NCBI RefSeq assembly: GCF_029016285.1
Contig: NZ_CP091975.1
Location: forward strand, 1,116,001 to 1,180,000
Origin: Vibrio sp. DW001
Lineage (GTDB): Bacteria; Pseudomonadota; Gammaproteobacteria; Enterobacterales; Vibrionaceae
Length of the DNA: 64,000 nucleotides
Direction: 5' to 3'
In this document: positions 18,142-28,043 of the stretch, piece after piece
How the letters are laid out: each line of letters opens with the position of its first letter
Numbering within the stretch: the stretch's first letter is position 1
Notes under the pieces: model-generated
The model's input: the letters and a program-made list of their open reading frames with translations, nothing else
Databases searched by the model: none
Told to the model about the DNA's origin: nothing
Program-made: the position numbers and the translations under genes

Positions 18142-18375
18142 ATGAGCAACCTCGAAGAACGCGTAAAGAAAATCATTATTGAACAGCTAGGTGTAGACGA
18201 AGCAGAAGTTAAGAACGAAGCTTCATTTGTTGACGACTTAGGTGCAGATTCTTTAGACACTGTTGAGCTAGTAATGGCTTTGGAAGAAGAATTCGATACT
18301 GAGATTCCAGACGAAGAAGCTGAGAAAATCACTACTGTTCAAGCTGCAATCGACTACGTTACCAGCGCTCAGTAA
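18142..18375 (+). CDS. acpP: Acyl carrier protein
   Basis: This 77-residue acidic protein carries growing acyl chains on 4'-phosphopantetheine. The attachment serine is Ser37 in [21 protein letters not shown]. The sequence is close to the E. coli protein. It has its own promoter and is followed by a strong terminator, matching the known high expression of ACP compared with its neighbours. It is distinct from the specialised carrier protein at 54908-55177. Confidence 0.98.
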   Translation: MSNLEERVKKIIIEQLGVDEAEVKNEASFVDDLGADSLDTVELVMALEEEFDTEIPDEEAEKITTVQAAIDYVTSAQ

Positions 18376-18386
18376 TATTTCTCTCC

Positions 18387-18418
18387 CAGGCGGTCAACCT
18401 TGACCGCCTGAGTTTTAT
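18387..18418 (+). terminator. Terminator after acpP
   Basis: CAGGCGGTCAA pairs perfectly with TTGACCGCCTG across a two-base loop and is followed by AGTTTTAT. It should cut most acpP transcripts before fabF. Confidence 0.82.
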
Positions 18419-18473
18419 CTAAAACGCTTTATTTCCCCATCAAATCATTCATTCAATCCCGGAGAAAATTATC

Positions 18474-19715
18474 ATGTCAAAGCGTCGCGTAGTTGTTACT
18501 GGCATGGGTATGTTGTCACCGGTAGGCAACACTGTAGAATCATCATGGAAAGCCCTGTTAGCAGGTCAAAGCGGTATCGTTGATATCGAACACTTTGATA
18601 CATCCGAATTTACAACTCGATTTGCAGGTCTAGTCAAAGACTTTAACTGTGAAGAGTATATGACTAAAAAAGATGCGCGTAAGATGGATCTATTTATCCA
18701 GTACGGCATCGCAGCGGGTATTCAAGCATTAGATGACTCAGGTTTCACTGTTACTGAAGAGAACGCGCCACGCATTGGTGTCGCAATTGGTTCTGGTATT
18801 GGTGGTCTCGGTCTAATTGAAACTGGCCATAAAGTTCTTTCAGAAAGAGGCCCGCGCAAAATTAGCCCTTTTTTTGTGCCATCCACTATCGTTAATATGA
18901 TCGCAGGTAATCTGTCGATAATGCGAGGCCTTAGAGGCCCCAACATCGCGATTTCTACTGCTTGTACAACTGGCTTACACAATATTGGCCATGCGGCCCG
19001 TATGATTGCGTACGGCGACGCAGAAGCGATGGTTGCTGGTGGTGCTGAAAAAGCGTCTACGCCTCTTGGTATGGGTGGATTTGCTGCTGCAAAAGCACTG
19101 TCAACGCGCAATGATGAACCATCGAAGGCTTCACGCCCTTGGGACAAAGACCGTGATGGGTTTGTTCTTGGTGACGGTGCGGGTGTTATGGTTTTAGAAG
19201 AATACGAACAAGCTAAAGCTCGTGGCGCGAAAATCTACTGCGAAGTTGTCGGTTTTGGCATGAGTGGAGACGCTTACCATATGACATCACCAAGTGCTGA
19301 TGGTTCTGGTGGTGCACTAGCGATGGAAGCGGCAATGCGTGATGCTGGTATTACTGGTGAACAAATCGGTTATATCAACGCGCACGGAACGTCTACACCG
19401 GCGGGTGATGTTGCAGAGTTAAGAGGTGTAAAACGCGCTCTTGGTGAAGCAGGCTCTAAGAAAGTACTTGTCTCTTCTACGAAATCTATGACAGGCCATT
19501 TATTGGGTGCAGCAGGTTCTGTAGAAGCAATCATTACTGCAATGGCGTTAGTGGATCAAATTGTGCCACCAACGATTAACTTAGATAACCCTGATGAAGA
19601 GTGTGACCTTGACCTTGTTCCTCACACTGCACGTAAAGTCGATATGGAATACGCATTGTGTAACTCCTTTGGCTTTGGTGGAACAAACGGTTCGCTTATC
19701 TTTAAAAAAATGTGA
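18474..19715 (+). CDS. fabF: FabF, beta-ketoacyl-ACP synthase II
   Basis: FabF elongates acyl-ACP, including the temperature-controlled step to cis-vaccenate. This 413-residue enzyme has active-site cysteine in [11 protein letters not shown] and the two histidines in [12 protein letters not shown] and [12 protein letters not shown]. It ends [23 protein letters not shown] precedes ATG 18474. It follows acpP after a terminator, so it depends on read-through or a weak promoter. A strong terminator follows. Confidence 0.97.
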   Translation: MSKRRVVVTGMGMLSPVGNTVESSWKALLAGQSGIVDIEHFDTSEFTTRFAGLVKDFNCEEYMTKKDARKMDLFIQYGIAAGIQALDDSGFTVTEENAPRIGVAIGSGIGGLGLIETGHKVLSERGPRKISPFFVPSTIVNMIAGNLSIMRGLRGPNIAISTACTTGLHNIGHAARMIAYGDAEAMVAGGAEKASTPLGMGGFAAAKALSTRNDEPSKASRPWDKDRDGFVLGDGAGVMVLEEYEQAKARGAKIYCEVVGFGMSGDAYHMTSPSADGSGGALAMEAAMRDAGITGEQIGYINAHGTSTPAGDVAELRGVKRALGEAGSKKVLVSSTKSMTGHLLGAAGSVEAIITAMALVDQIVPPTINLDNPDEECDLDLVPHTARKVDMEYALCNSFGFGGTNGSLIFKKM

Positions 19716-19739
19716 TAGTCGATTAAACTAGCTTAACAG

Positions 19740-19773
19740 CGGCTTGATGCTCAGCATTAAGCCGTTTTTTTTG
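19740..19773 (+). terminator. Terminator after fabF
   Basis: CGGCTTGATGC pairs with GCATTAAGCCG (one mismatch) across TCA, followed by eight T residues. It separates the fab genes from pabC. Confidence 0.88.
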
Positions 19774-19801
19774 ACTATTTTTTGTATAGGTATGCGAATA
19801 G

Positions 19802-20605
19802 ATGTTTTGGGTGAATGGACAACCAGCGTCAATGATATCTCTTTCTGATCGGTCATTTCAGTATGGTGATGGCTGTTTTACCACTATTCTTACTAAAGAA
19901 GGTGTGGCTCAGCAGTGGCCCTTACATATTGAAAGAATGCAAGCGTGCCTCGATCTGTTAGTAATTAAGAGTCCAGACTGGGATCAGGTTAAGGCCTGGG
20001 TGGATCAAGCGGCGCTCAAGGACTCGTTGGCCGGGATAAAATTGCACGTTAGTCGCGGAGAAGGAGGCAGGGGTTATAATCCTGCTGGCGTGGGCTCAGT
20101 GACGACAACAATCAGTCATTTCTCGTATCCTTCCTATTACTTAGATTGGCAAGAAAAAGGTGTCGATTTAGGTATATGTGGTCACAAGCTGGGTATAATG
20201 CCGCTTCTTGCTGGGCACAAGCATAATAATCGTTTAGAACAGGTTCTCATTAGGGGAGAGATAGAGCGTGTTGGATGTCAAGATGGTGTCGTTATGAATA
20301 TTTATGATCATGTAATTGAGACCACAATGGCCAATCTGTTTTGGTCTAAAGATGACATATTATACACGCCTAGTTTGGCTTCCTCTGGTGTTGCAGGTGT
20401 TATTCGGAAAATGATTTTAAAAGATGCCCAAGACAGTGGAATAGAAGTCTCCATTGGGGAGTTTCCCCTAAACCATCTGATAAGTGCAGATGAGGTCTTT
20501 ATGACGAATTCAATACTCGGTGTTGCCCCTGTGAGAAAAATAGCTAGGTCGCACTTTCCTATTGGAGCGATAACGCGACGTTTTCAGGAGAATCTAAATT
20601 CGTGA
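19802..20605 (+). CDS. pabC: PabC, aminodeoxychorismate lyase
   Basis: This 267-residue PLP-dependent fold-type IV enzyme makes p-aminobenzoate for folate. Family landmarks are DRSFQYGDGCFTT, the PLP lysine in LLAGHKHNNRLEQVLI, and TTMANLFW. It begins a tightly packed operon: its stop overlaps the mltG start by 4 bp (GTGA). Position between fabF and mltG matches E. coli. Substrate assignment relies on this synteny, since branched-chain aminotransferase relatives look similar. Confidence 0.92.
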   Translation: MFWVNGQPASMISLSDRSFQYGDGCFTTILTKEGVAQQWPLHIERMQACLDLLVIKSPDWDQVKAWVDQAALKDSLAGIKLHVSRGEGGRGYNPAGVGSVTTTISHFSYPSYYLDWQEKGVDLGICGHKLGIMPLLAGHKHNNRLEQVLIRGEIERVGCQDGVVMNIYDHVIETTMANLFWSKDDILYTPSLASSGVAGVIRKMILKDAQDSGIEVSIGEFPLNHLISADEVFMTNSILGVAPVRKIARSHFPIGAITRRFQENLNS

Positions 20606-21615
20606 TTAAGAAACTGTTGGTTTTAATGTTCATCATTGTCGGCGTTGCTGCTGGTGGTTATTTTTATATCGAGAAGCAGGTAGACCTTTATATCGACCAA
20701 CCTCTCTCTATCACTAAACCTGAAATTATTACTATTAAGAGTGGTAGTAGCTTCCAAACGGTGCTCTCTAAATTTGAATCTTCTGGTTGGGTGAATCAAA
20801 GTCAATATACAAAGTTGGTAAGAAGGTTTCGCCCAGAGCTAACGAAAGTAAAAGCAGGTACATTTTTAGTTCAACCAGGTATATCTTTAAGTGATGCCAT
20901 CGTTTTCATTTCCAAGGGTAAAGAACATCAATTTACTATTACCTTTGTTGAAGGGAGTCGATTTACTGAGTGGCGAACGACGCTCGAGAAAGCAGATTCG
21001 TTACGACATGAAATCACGGATTTATCGGAATCAGATATTGCAATAAAACTCGGCATCGAACACGAAAAACTGGAAGGTTTGTTTTTGGCCGAAACCTACC
21101 ATTACACCGCAGGGATGTCGGACCTAGACATACTAAAGCGTTCGCATCAAAACCTGAACTCGGTATTGAATCAAGCGTGGGAAAAACGCCAAAAAGAACT
21201 GCCTATCAAGACGCCTTATGAGGCATTGATTCTCGCATCGATTATTGAAAAAGAGACAGCGGTAGAAGAAGAACGAACCAAAGTTTCCTCCGTATTTGTA
21301 AACAGACTTAATCGTAGAATGCGTTTGCAAACGGACCCAACTGTTATTTATGGTATGGGAGATAAGTACAAAGGGAATATTCGCAAAAAAGATCTGCAAA
21401 CGCCAACACCCTACAATACATACACAATAAATGGATTGCCTCCGACTCCTATCGCGATGACGGGGAAAGCCTCTGTGGATGCCGCATTGAATCCTGATAA
21501 AACTCGTTACCTCTATTTTGTTGCAAGCGGCAAGGGTGGTCATGTGTTTTCCAAGAGCTTGAAAGAACATAATCGAGCCGTTCAAAACTATTTAAAACAA
21601 TTAAGAAAAAAATAA
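20602..21615 (+). CDS. mltG: MltG, endolytic murein transglycosylase
   Basis: This 337-residue inner-membrane enzyme cleaves nascent glycan strands and may set strand length. An N-terminal membrane helix (about residues 5-24) is followed by a LysM-like part and the YceG domain, with catalytic Glu in [16 protein letters not shown] and the conserved [12 protein letters not shown] and [16 protein letters not shown] regions. It starts with GTG 20602 overlapping the pabC stop. Its TAA overlaps the tmk ATG (TAATG). Confidence 0.95.
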   Translation: MIKKLLVLMFIIVGVAAGGYFYIEKQVDLYIDQPLSITKPEIITIKSGSSFQTVLSKFESSGWVNQSQYTKLVRRFRPELTKVKAGTFLVQPGISLSDAIVFISKGKEHQFTITFVEGSRFTEWRTTLEKADSLRHEITDLSESDIAIKLGIEHEKLEGLFLAETYHYTAGMSDLDILKRSHQNLNSVLNQAWEKRQKELPIKTPYEALILASIIEKETAVEEERTKVSSVFVNRLNRRMRLQTDPTVIYGMGDKYKGNIRKKDLQTPTPYNTYTINGLPPTPIAMTGKASVDAALNPDKTRYLYFVASGKGGHVFSKSLKEHNRAVQNYLKQLRKK

Positions 21616-22250
21616 TGATTAAAACCAAGTTTATTGTTGTTGAAGGACTAGAAGGTGCTGGTAAAAGTACGGCAATTGCTGCGATTAATGAAGTATTAGA
21701 GCAGCAAGGTATTCAGCAGGTTGTGAATACGAGAGAGCCTGGCGGTACCGTACTCGCGGAGAAAATGCGTGCGTTGGTGAAGGAAGAACACGACGGTGAA
21801 ATTTTACAAGATATGACGGAGTTGCTCTTGATGTATGCTGCTCGCGTCCAGTTGGTCGAGAATGTCATTAAACCTGCGTTAGAAAACGGTAAGTGGGTTA
21901 TTGGCGATCGTCATGATATGTCCTCTCAAGCGTACCAAGGGGGTGGACGTCAGATACCTCGTGATACCATGCAAAAGTTAAAGCAGGTAACCTTAGGTGA
22001 ATTTAAACCGGATTTAACCTTGTACCTAGACCTCGATCCTCGTTTAGGTCTTGAAAGAGCACGAGGTCGTGGAGAATTAGACAGAATTGAGAAGAATGAT
22101 ATCAGTTTTTTCGATCGTTCTAGAGCACGCTATTTGGAGATTGCCAATGAGGATGATTCCGTGCTGATTATTGATGCGAGCCAAAAAATTGAGCAGGTAG
22201 CGGCAAGTATAAAACAAACGCTACTGGATTGGCTTAAGGCGAACAGGTAA
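21615..22250 (+). CDS. tmk: Thymidylate kinase
   Basis: Tmk phosphorylates dTMP to dTDP. This 211-residue protein has the P-loop GLEGAGKST at about residues 10-18, TREPGGT, the [15 protein letters not shown] motif and a lid region [10 protein letters not shown]. The start codon overlaps the mltG stop by one base. It is followed after 5 bp by holB, as in E. coli. Confidence 0.97.
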   Translation: MIKTKFIVVEGLEGAGKSTAIAAINEVLEQQGIQQVVNTREPGGTVLAEKMRALVKEEHDGEILQDMTELLLMYAARVQLVENVIKPALENGKWVIGDRHDMSSQAYQGGGRQIPRDTMQKLKQVTLGEFKPDLTLYLDLDPRLGLERARGRGELDRIEKNDISFFDRSRARYLEIANEDDSVLIIDASQKIEQVAASIKQTLLDWLKANR

Positions 22251-22255
22251 CGTTT

Positions 22256-23221
22256 ATGCGAGATATCTATCCGTGGTTATTGCCTCTGTTGCATAAATGG
22301 CAGGCATTGAGTGAAACTCATAGAGTTTCTGGGGCGATGTTATGTAGTGCCCCACAAGGCAGTGGTATTGAAAAACTAGCCGAATGGTTTGTGCATACTT
22401 TAGTATGCAGTCATTCCACGTCGGAACCTTGTGGTTTTTGTCACTCATGTGAGCTAGCGAAATCTGGCAACCACCCTGATATCCATTGGGTCTCTCCTGA
22501 AAAAGAAGGGAAGTCTATTACGGTTGACCAGATTCGTGCCTGTAACCAATGGGCCGTAGAATCGTCTCAACTTGCAGGTAAGCGCGTCATTATCATCACG
22601 CCAGCTGATGCGATGAATGAGTCAGCATCGAATGCTTTGTTAAAAACGTTAGAGTCACCGGCTAAAAACTGCGTTTTTTTATTGCTTGCGAATAATAACC
22701 ATAAGCTTCTACCGACTATTATTAGTCGCTGTCAAAAATGGACAATTGCTGAGTCTAATTTGGAAGAGACTTATCAATGGTTATTAACCCAAACGACCAA
22801 ACCATGTAACTATGTAGGCATTCGTTTAAGTAACGGTGCGCCGTTAAAGGCTTTAGAATTTTTTGAACAAAAAACCTATGTTGATTTTCAAAAAGTAGAG
22901 TCAGCATTACAATCGTTTTTGAGTTCAGAAGAGTCAAGTTACAACTCAGTGTGGTTATCGATAAAAGATAATCCAGTTGGGCGATTATCTTGGCTAGCGA
23001 TCATAATGAGTGATATTCAAAAAGTACATTTTGGTTGCAGTGAACTTGGTATGTGTGAAAAGAGTACGGAATTAGCAGGGCGAGTGACTTATTCGGCGGC
23101 GTATAAAGCCATGCTATCCATAAACAAAATGAAAGATCAGTTAGAATCTTTTTCAGGGTTAAATACTGAGTTATTGTTAATTAATTGGTTAATCGATCTT
23201 CAAGAGGACGTATGTTTGTAG
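22256..23221 (+). CDS. holB: DNA polymerase III delta' subunit
   Basis: HolB is a clamp-loader subunit. This 321-residue protein shows the AAA+ fold with the degenerate P-loop CSAPQGSGIEKL, a zinc cluster with CGFCHSC, ESASNALLKTLESP and SRCQKW. As in other delta' proteins the P-loop is not expected to hydrolyse ATP. The 3' end overlaps the tatD-family start by 10 bp, consistent with coupled translation. Confidence 0.95.
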   Translation: MRDIYPWLLPLLHKWQALSETHRVSGAMLCSAPQGSGIEKLAEWFVHTLVCSHSTSEPCGFCHSCELAKSGNHPDIHWVSPEKEGKSITVDQIRACNQWAVESSQLAGKRVIIITPADAMNESASNALLKTLESPAKNCVFLLLANNNHKLLPTIISRCQKWTIAESNLEETYQWLLTQTTKPCNYVGIRLSNGAPLKALEFFEQKTYVDFQKVESALQSFLSSEESSYNSVWLSIKDNPVGRLSWLAIIMSDIQKVHFGCSELGMCEKSTELAGRVTYSAAYKAMLSINKMKDQLESFSGLNTELLLINWLIDLQEDVCL

Positions 23222-23979
23222 ATTCACATTGTCATTTAGATAAATTAGATTATGACGAGCTGCATGATGGTATTCAAGATGTGATCGATAAAGCATCTAA
23301 CGCGAAAGTTAATGAATTACTGTCGGTCGGCGTAACGCTCGATGCCTTTCCTAATATGATTGAGATGATCAGTGCCTATGATCATGTTCATGCTTCTTGT
23401 GGAGTGCATCCTCTTGACGTAGAAAGCCCGTTTTCTCTTGATACTTTGAAGCAGTATGCAACACATTCTAAAGTGGTTGCCATTGGTGAAACTGGGTTGG
23501 ATTATCATTACAAGCCGGAAACCGCTGCTCTTCAAAGAGAGCGATTCGAACAACAAGTTGAGTTAGCGGTAGACCTGAATAAACCGCTCATTATCCATAC
23601 AAGAGATGCACGAGAAGATACGTTGTCTATCCTAACAAATGGACATGCAGAAAAGTGTGGTGGTGTAATTCACTGCTTTACTGAAGACCTTGAGTTTGCT
23701 GAACACGCAATGTCGTTAGGCTTTTATATCTCTATCTCTGGCATAGTTACCTTTAGGCAAGCGATTGAGCTAAAAGAAGTGGTGAGACAATTGCCTTTAG
23801 ATCGATTACTTATTGAAACTGATTCACCATATTTGGCACCCGTTCCTCATCGAGGCAAGCAGAATCAACCTGCTTATGTAGTGGAAGTGGCTCAGTATAT
23901 TGCGCAGCTCAAATCGACATCACTTACGGAAGTCGCACAAAAGACCACTCAGAACTTTAGAGATTTATTCTTGCGATAA
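23212..23979 (+). CDS. ycfH: TatD-family metal-dependent hydrolase (YcfH)
   Basis: This 255-residue TatD-family TIM-barrel hydrolase is a probable 3'-5' DNA exonuclease or D-Tyr-tRNA-type deacylase. Metal ligands are visible in FVDSHCHLDKLDYD, IGETGLDYHY, IIHTRDA, GGVIHCFTED and IETDSPYLAP. I chose ATG 23212 (MFVDSHCHLD) with AAGAGGA just upstream; an in-frame ATG at 23185 lies deeper in holB and adds no conserved residues. It is the last gene of the pabC-tatD operon and is followed by a terminator. Confidence 0.93.
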   Translation: MFVDSHCHLDKLDYDELHDGIQDVIDKASNAKVNELLSVGVTLDAFPNMIEMISAYDHVHASCGVHPLDVESPFSLDTLKQYATHSKVVAIGETGLDYHYKPETAALQRERFEQQVELAVDLNKPLIIHTRDAREDTLSILTNGHAEKCGGVIHCFTEDLEFAEHAMSLGFYISISGIVTFRQAIELKEVVRQLPLDRLLIETDSPYLAPVPHRGKQNQPAYVVEVAQYIAQLKSTSLTEVAQKTTQNFRDLFLR

Positions 23980-24003
23980 TAACTATCGTTGATCGACATA
24001 AAT

Positions 24004-24028
24004 AAAGGAGCGCTGCTCCTTTTTTTTT
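24004..24028 (+). terminator. Terminator after the tatD-family gene
   Basis: AAAGGAGC pairs with GCTCCTTT around CGCT-type bases, followed by a long T tract. It ends the pabC-mltG-tmk-holB-tatD operon. Confidence 0.88.
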
Positions 24029-24346
24029 GGTTACAACTTGGCTGTTAACTATTTATGTTGAAGTTAACTGATTATGTGTATAGATCTTAAAGACAGCAAG
24101 AGGACCCTGAGATCATCTATTCGATAATGTTTGGTCGATTGCTGAAATGGGATTCTAAAAATATATATATTCATGCCAATTTTAATGAATGAAGATGATA
24201 AAAGTAGCATATATGAGAAAAGTGACGTGTGAACAAGACCTCTTTTGAGGGATTCATGTGATATTTTTTAAGGGTACTAATATTAGGGCTAAGTAAAGTT
24301 CCATTAGGACCTTACATCGTTTATCTACTTATCAGGAGCATAAAAT
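24029..24346 (+). promoter_or_regulatory. ptsG upstream region
   Basis: No gene is visible in these 318 bases. Two GTTAAC palindromes lie near 24045 and 24066, and a CCTCTTTTGAGG hairpin lies near 24238-24249 in the presumed leader. TATCAGGAGCATAAA gives a good ribosome site for ptsG. I could not find a convincing Mlc or CRP consensus by eye. Confidence 0.45.
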
Positions 24347-25780
24347 ATGTTTAAGAATCTTTTTGCCAATTTGCAAAAAGTCGGTAAGGCGCTGATGCTA
24401 CCAGTATCTGTTCTTCCGGTTGCGGGTATTTTACTTGGTGTTGGTGCGGCCAATTTCAGCTGGTTACCCGAGATAGTTTCTCATCTTATGGAACAGGCTG
24501 GTGGCTCCGTATTTGGTCAAATGCCGCTGCTTTTCGCGGTAGGTGTTGCTTTAGGTTTCACCAACAATGACGGTGTATCAGGTCTTGCTGCAATTGTTGG
24601 TTACGGAATCATGGTTGCGACACTATCTGTTATGGCAGGTGTGTTAGGTGTCGATAGTATCGATACAGGCGTACTTGGCGGTATCATCGCGGGTTCTATT
24701 GCCGCTTGGTCCTTTAATCGCTTCTACACAATTAGACTGCCGGATTACTTAGGCTTTTTTGCTGGCAAACGATTTGTACCGATTGTTACTGGTTTTCTCG
24801 CTATCGCTTTAGGTGTGGTACTGGCGTTTATCTGGCAACCAATTGGTTCTGGTATTGATGCTTTCTCTGATTGGGCTGCTTATCAAAACCCAATCACTGC
24901 ATTTGGTATTTATGGTGTTGTTGAACGTGCTCTCATTCCATTTGGTCTACATCATATCTGGAATGTTCCATTTTTCTACGAAGCAGGTAGCTGCGTTAAC
25001 GCATCTGGTGATCAAGTAAACGGTATTATGACCTGTTTCTTGACGGCTGATGATGCTTCACGTGCTGCAGGTAATGGTTTTGGTCAGTTAGCAGGTGGAT
25101 ATCTATTTAAGATGTTTGGTCTTCCTGCCGCCGCGTTAGCTATTGCACATTCAGCTAAGCCAGAAAATCGTGCGAAAGTCATGGGTATCATGGTTTCTGC
25201 AGCGTTAACGTCATTCTTAACGGGTATTACAGAACCGATTGAGTTTTCATTCCTGTTCGTTGCTCCGGTACTTTATGCGATTCACGCAGTATTAGCTGGC
25301 GCAGCTTATGCGCTAACTAATGGTTTGGGTATTGTCCACGGTCATACTTTCTCTAATGGATTTATTGATTTTGTGGTTCAATCACCACGTGCTGAAAACA
25401 TGGTATTGCTGGTAGGATTAGGTCTTGCTTACGCTGCGCTTTATTACGTGGTTTTCCGTACTGTTATAAGGGTGATGGATCTAAAAACGCCAGGTCGCGA
25501 AGATGAATCAGATGAGGTTGTAGTTGCGGTTTCAGAAAATGAAATGGCAGGAGAGCTGGTTGCTGCATTTGGTGGCAAAAATAATATCACTGGATTAGAT
25601 GCTTGTATTACCCGTCTTCGTGTTGCCGTCGCTGATCAAGATGCGGTTGACCAAGCAAAGTTAAAACAGCTTGGTGCTGCTGGTGTGGTGGTGGTTTCTG
25701 GTGGCGTTCAGGCAATATTTGGAACCAAGTCAGATAACCTGAAAACAGATATGGATGTGTGGATGCGTAACCACGGTTAA
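24347..25780 (+). CDS. ptsG: Glucose-specific PTS enzyme IICB
   Basis: PtsG imports and phosphorylates glucose. This 477-residue protein, the same length as E. coli PtsG, has an N-terminal EIIC membrane domain (about 1-385, beginning [20 protein letters not shown]) and a C-terminal EIIB domain. The phosphorylated Cys is near residue 420 in [23 protein letters not shown] and [12 protein letters not shown] are EIIC signatures. It lacks an EIIA domain, so it needs Crr encoded elsewhere. Its likely repressor Mlc is encoded at 31881-33095. A terminator follows. Confidence 0.96.
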   Translation: MFKNLFANLQKVGKALMLPVSVLPVAGILLGVGAANFSWLPEIVSHLMEQAGGSVFGQMPLLFAVGVALGFTNNDGVSGLAAIVGYGIMVATLSVMAGVLGVDSIDTGVLGGIIAGSIAAWSFNRFYTIRLPDYLGFFAGKRFVPIVTGFLAIALGVVLAFIWQPIGSGIDAFSDWAAYQNPITAFGIYGVVERALIPFGLHHIWNVPFFYEAGSCVNASGDQVNGIMTCFLTADDASRAAGNGFGQLAGGYLFKMFGLPAAALAIAHSAKPENRAKVMGIMVSAALTSFLTGITEPIEFSFLFVAPVLYAIHAVLAGAAYALTNGLGIVHGHTFSNGFIDFVVQSPRAENMVLLVGLGLAYAALYYVVFRTVIRVMDLKTPGREDESDEVVVAVSENEMAGELVAAFGGKNNITGLDACITRLRVAVADQDAVDQAKLKQLGAAGVVVVSGGVQAIFGTKSDNLKTDMDVWMRNHG

Positions 25781-25810
25781 TCTCGCCTTTATTCTTAGTC
25801 TAGATTAAAC

Positions 25811-25836
25811 AAAGGGAGGCGAAAGTCTCCCTTTTT
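25811..25836 (+). terminator. Terminator after ptsG
   Basis: AAAGGGAGGC/GTCTCCCTTT form a hairpin with a GAAA-type loop, followed by TTTTT. Confidence 0.87.
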
Positions 25837-25939
25837 GATCCTCTTTTTGAGTGGCAGGCTAAAGGTTAGAATTGAGTGTACTTTGGCACATGATTGTTAT
25901 GAATGATGTAATCATCGATTAAATTGGAATGGTGAAAAT

Positions 25940-26368
25940 ATGGATAAGAAGTTGGCAGGATTAGTTGTTATATCGTCAATGGTTGCGTGCGGTATTCAGG
26001 CAGAGGAGATCACTCCATTGGCTGTCGGCTTTGGTATCGATCAAGGCTTTAGTGCGTTAATTCAGATAGATGAAAATATGAATTTGGCGATAGGGAATGA
26101 TGGTGTCGCGTTTGATTATATTTTTAAAAAGGGCGTATTTGAAAGCAACGACTTTCCCTTTACTTGGTATGTTGGCGCGGGTGGTTGGGTAGGTTGGGAT
26201 AATCACGGTGATGAATTTGGAGCTCGAATACCGTTAGGTCTAGATTGGGACTTTGCAACTAATTGGGATGCGTATGCTCAGATCCACCCAGAGTTAAGTT
26301 ATAACACTAAATCGGATGACTTGGAGTTGGGTATGGGGGCTGGTGTTGGCGTTCGCTACGCGTTTTGA
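25940..26368 (+). CDS. Small exported beta-barrel-like protein of unknown function
   Basis: This 142-residue protein was not recognised as a named family. A signal peptide (MDKKLAGLVVISSMVACGIQA) is followed by alternating aromatic/hydrophobic strands rich in Gly and Trp (WYVGAGGWVGWDNHGDEFG; LDWDFATNWDAYAQIHPEL). It ends GAGVGVRYAF with terminal Phe, typical of small outer-membrane barrels. A lipobox reading (MVAC) is possible but has Met at -3. It stands alone between two terminators, so it is monocistronic. Confidence 0.75.
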   Translation: MDKKLAGLVVISSMVACGIQAEEITPLAVGFGIDQGFSALIQIDENMNLAIGNDGVAFDYIFKKGVFESNDFPFTWYVGAGGWVGWDNHGDEFGARIPLGLDWDFATNWDAYAQIHPELSYNTKSDDLELGMGAGVGVRYAF

Positions 26369-26373
26369 TGCAA

Positions 26374-26421
26374 TAAAAAAGCCAGCGATTTGAAGTGACC
26401 TCCAATTGCTGGCTTTTTATT
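26374..26421. terminator. Bidirectional terminator between the barrel protein and metS
   Basis: AAAAAGCCAGC (about 26376-26386) pairs with GCTGGCTTTTT (about 26408-26418) around a 21-base loop. A and T tracts on both flanks suit the two convergent transcripts. Confidence 0.8.
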
Positions 26422-26452
26422 CACATTTTTTACCTAAAAGGCAAAAAGGTGA

Positions 26453-26554
26453 TTATTCTTTACCACTATCCATTGCACGTTTAATGCAGATAGCTGCTCC
26501 GCCCCAGGTAATACCTAGACCGATAATCATCATAATAATTGCACTAGTCGTCAT
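26453..26554 (-). CDS. metS: Small subunit of methionine/alanine NSS importer (MetS-like)
   Basis: This 33-residue protein consists of one membrane helix: MTTSAIIMMIIGLGITWGG then AAICIKRAMDSGKE. It fits the small subunit that accompanies bacterial NSS importers of the MetPS type, including the GLGITWGGAA pattern. It starts one base after the stop codon of the transporter at 26556-28043, so the two are coupled. Role as an essential transport subunit is known from MetPS of Corynebacterium and is inferred here. Confidence 0.85.
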   Translation of the reverse strand: MTTSAIIMMIIGLGITWGGAAICIKRAMDSGKE

Positions 26555-26555
26555 C

Positions 26556-28043
26556 TTAAACCTCTGCGTCAACGGGTTTTTGCGGCTTGCTAACCACATT
26601 AATGATAATACCTATTACCGCTAGTAGAGCGATTAAACCCCATCCTAGGGTCATAAGCTCAGATTTCGCGTAACCACCGTAGCCATCAGCGATTAAGCTA
26701 GTGAACTTGGTGTATAGGATCGCCGCAAGTACTAATGGAGTGATAAAGCGTAGGCAAACTTCAAACCATGCACCGATTGTAAAATCGGATACTTTATTCA
26801 CATATTCACGCACGTCAGCAAGCTTAACCAACCAAGCCATAAGCATAATTTCGATGAAACAGCTCGTTAAGATACCTACGTTGTTTACGAAATGATCCAC
26901 TAAGTCTAGAAGCAGCAAACCACCATCGGTAGCAAATGCCATCGAGATAATTAAACCAATACCACAAACGATAGTCGCCGCTTTCTTACGTGACCAGTTT
27001 AGTTTGTCGATGACAGCCGAAACAACGGCTTCCATGATGGAAATCTGAGAACTTAAACCGGCAACAACCAAAGCTAGGAAGAATAGAGGACCTAGGATGT
27101 ATGGAGCAGGTAATAAGTTAATCGCAGCGGGCAGCGTTACAAACGCAAGACCAACACCAGCAGAGACCACTTCTGTTATTGGTTTTCCTTGTTCTGCGGC
27201 CATGTAACCAAGAACAGAGAAAATCATTACACCTGCGAGGATTGAGAAACCACAGTTAATCAATACCGTCATAAAGGCGTTGTTGTTGATATCCGATTTT
27301 TCAGGTAGGTAGCTTGAGTACGCTAACATGATGGCAAAACCGATACTCAGTGTGAAGAAGATTTGACCATAAGCCGCCGCCCAGACTTTCATATCCGTAA
27401 GCTTACTGAAATCAGGTTCAAATAGGTAGTTGATACCGTCAATAGCACCAGGTAGGAAAATCATACGCGCAATCAATACAATCACCATGATGAACAAAAC
27501 TGGCATCATAATTTTTGCTGCACGTTCAATTCCGGCCTTAACTCCACCCGCAATCGCGGCATAAGTGATGGCCCAAGCGATCAGCATCGAACCAGCAATT
27601 CCCCATTGCATGCCACCTAGATTAGACGGTGAATTGTCACCTAAACCTAGATATTCGCTGAAGAAGAACGCATTTGTGTCCGCTCCCCATTCCTGAGTAA
27701 ATGACATACCCAAGTATGAAATTGCCCAACCAATGACGGCGACATAATACACGGCAATCGTTGCGGCAACGCCGATTTGGAACCAACCCAACCACTCAAA
27801 TTTGGCGTTAATACGCGCCAGAGTGATAGGAGCCGACCCACGATTTCTTTGACCCATGCTGAACTCTAGGATCATGAATGGGATACCTGCGGTGATCATG
27901 GCAAAAAGGTAAGGAATCAAAAAGGCGCCACCACCATTTTCATAAGCCATATAAGGAAAACGCCAGATGTTTCCTAGGCCGATAGCAGATCCAACTGCGG
28001 CAAGAATAAATCCTGCACGGGATCCCCATTGTTCACGCTTCAT
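26556..28043 (-). CDS. Sodium-dependent amino-acid transporter, NSS family (MetP-like)
   Basis: This 495-residue LeuT-fold symporter probably takes up methionine, alanine or related amino acids with sodium. The NSS signature GSRAGFILAAVGSAIGLGNIWRFPY (landmarks AVGSAIGLGN, IWRFPYMAYENGGGAF) occupies helix 1, and about 12 membrane helices follow. ATG 28043 has AAGGAGTAACT directly upstream; a longer in-frame start at 28082 lacks a ribosome site. The downstream tiny MetS-like gene points to a MetP-type system. Substrate is inferred. Confidence 0.9.
   Translation of the reverse strand: MKREQWGSRAGFILAAVGSAIGLGNIWRFPYMAYENGGGAFLIPYLFAMITAGIPFMILEFSMGQRNRGSAPITLARINAKFEWLGWFQIGVAATIAVYYVAVIGWAISYLGMSFTQEWGADTNAFFFSEYLGLGDNSPSNLGGMQWGIAGSMLIAWAITYAAIAGGVKAGIERAAKIMMPVLFIMVIVLIARMIFLPGAIDGINYLFEPDFSKLTDMKVWAAAYGQIFFTLSIGFAIMLAYSSYLPEKSDINNNAFMTVLINCGFSILAGVMIFSVLGYMAAEQGKPITEVVSAGVGLAFVTLPAAINLLPAPYILGPLFFLALVVAGLSSQISIMEAVVSAVIDKLNWSRKKAATIVCGIGLIISMAFATDGGLLLLDLVDHFVNNVGILTSCFIEIMLMAWLVKLADVREYVNKVSDFTIGAWFEVCLRFITPLVLAAILYTKFTSLIADGYGGYAKSELMTLGWGLIALLAVIGIIINVVSKPQKPVDAEV

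Noticed and set aside
23185..23211. Nine-residue extension of the TatD-family protein
   Set aside because: MFVDSHCHLD at 23212 has its own ribosome site and matches the family start.
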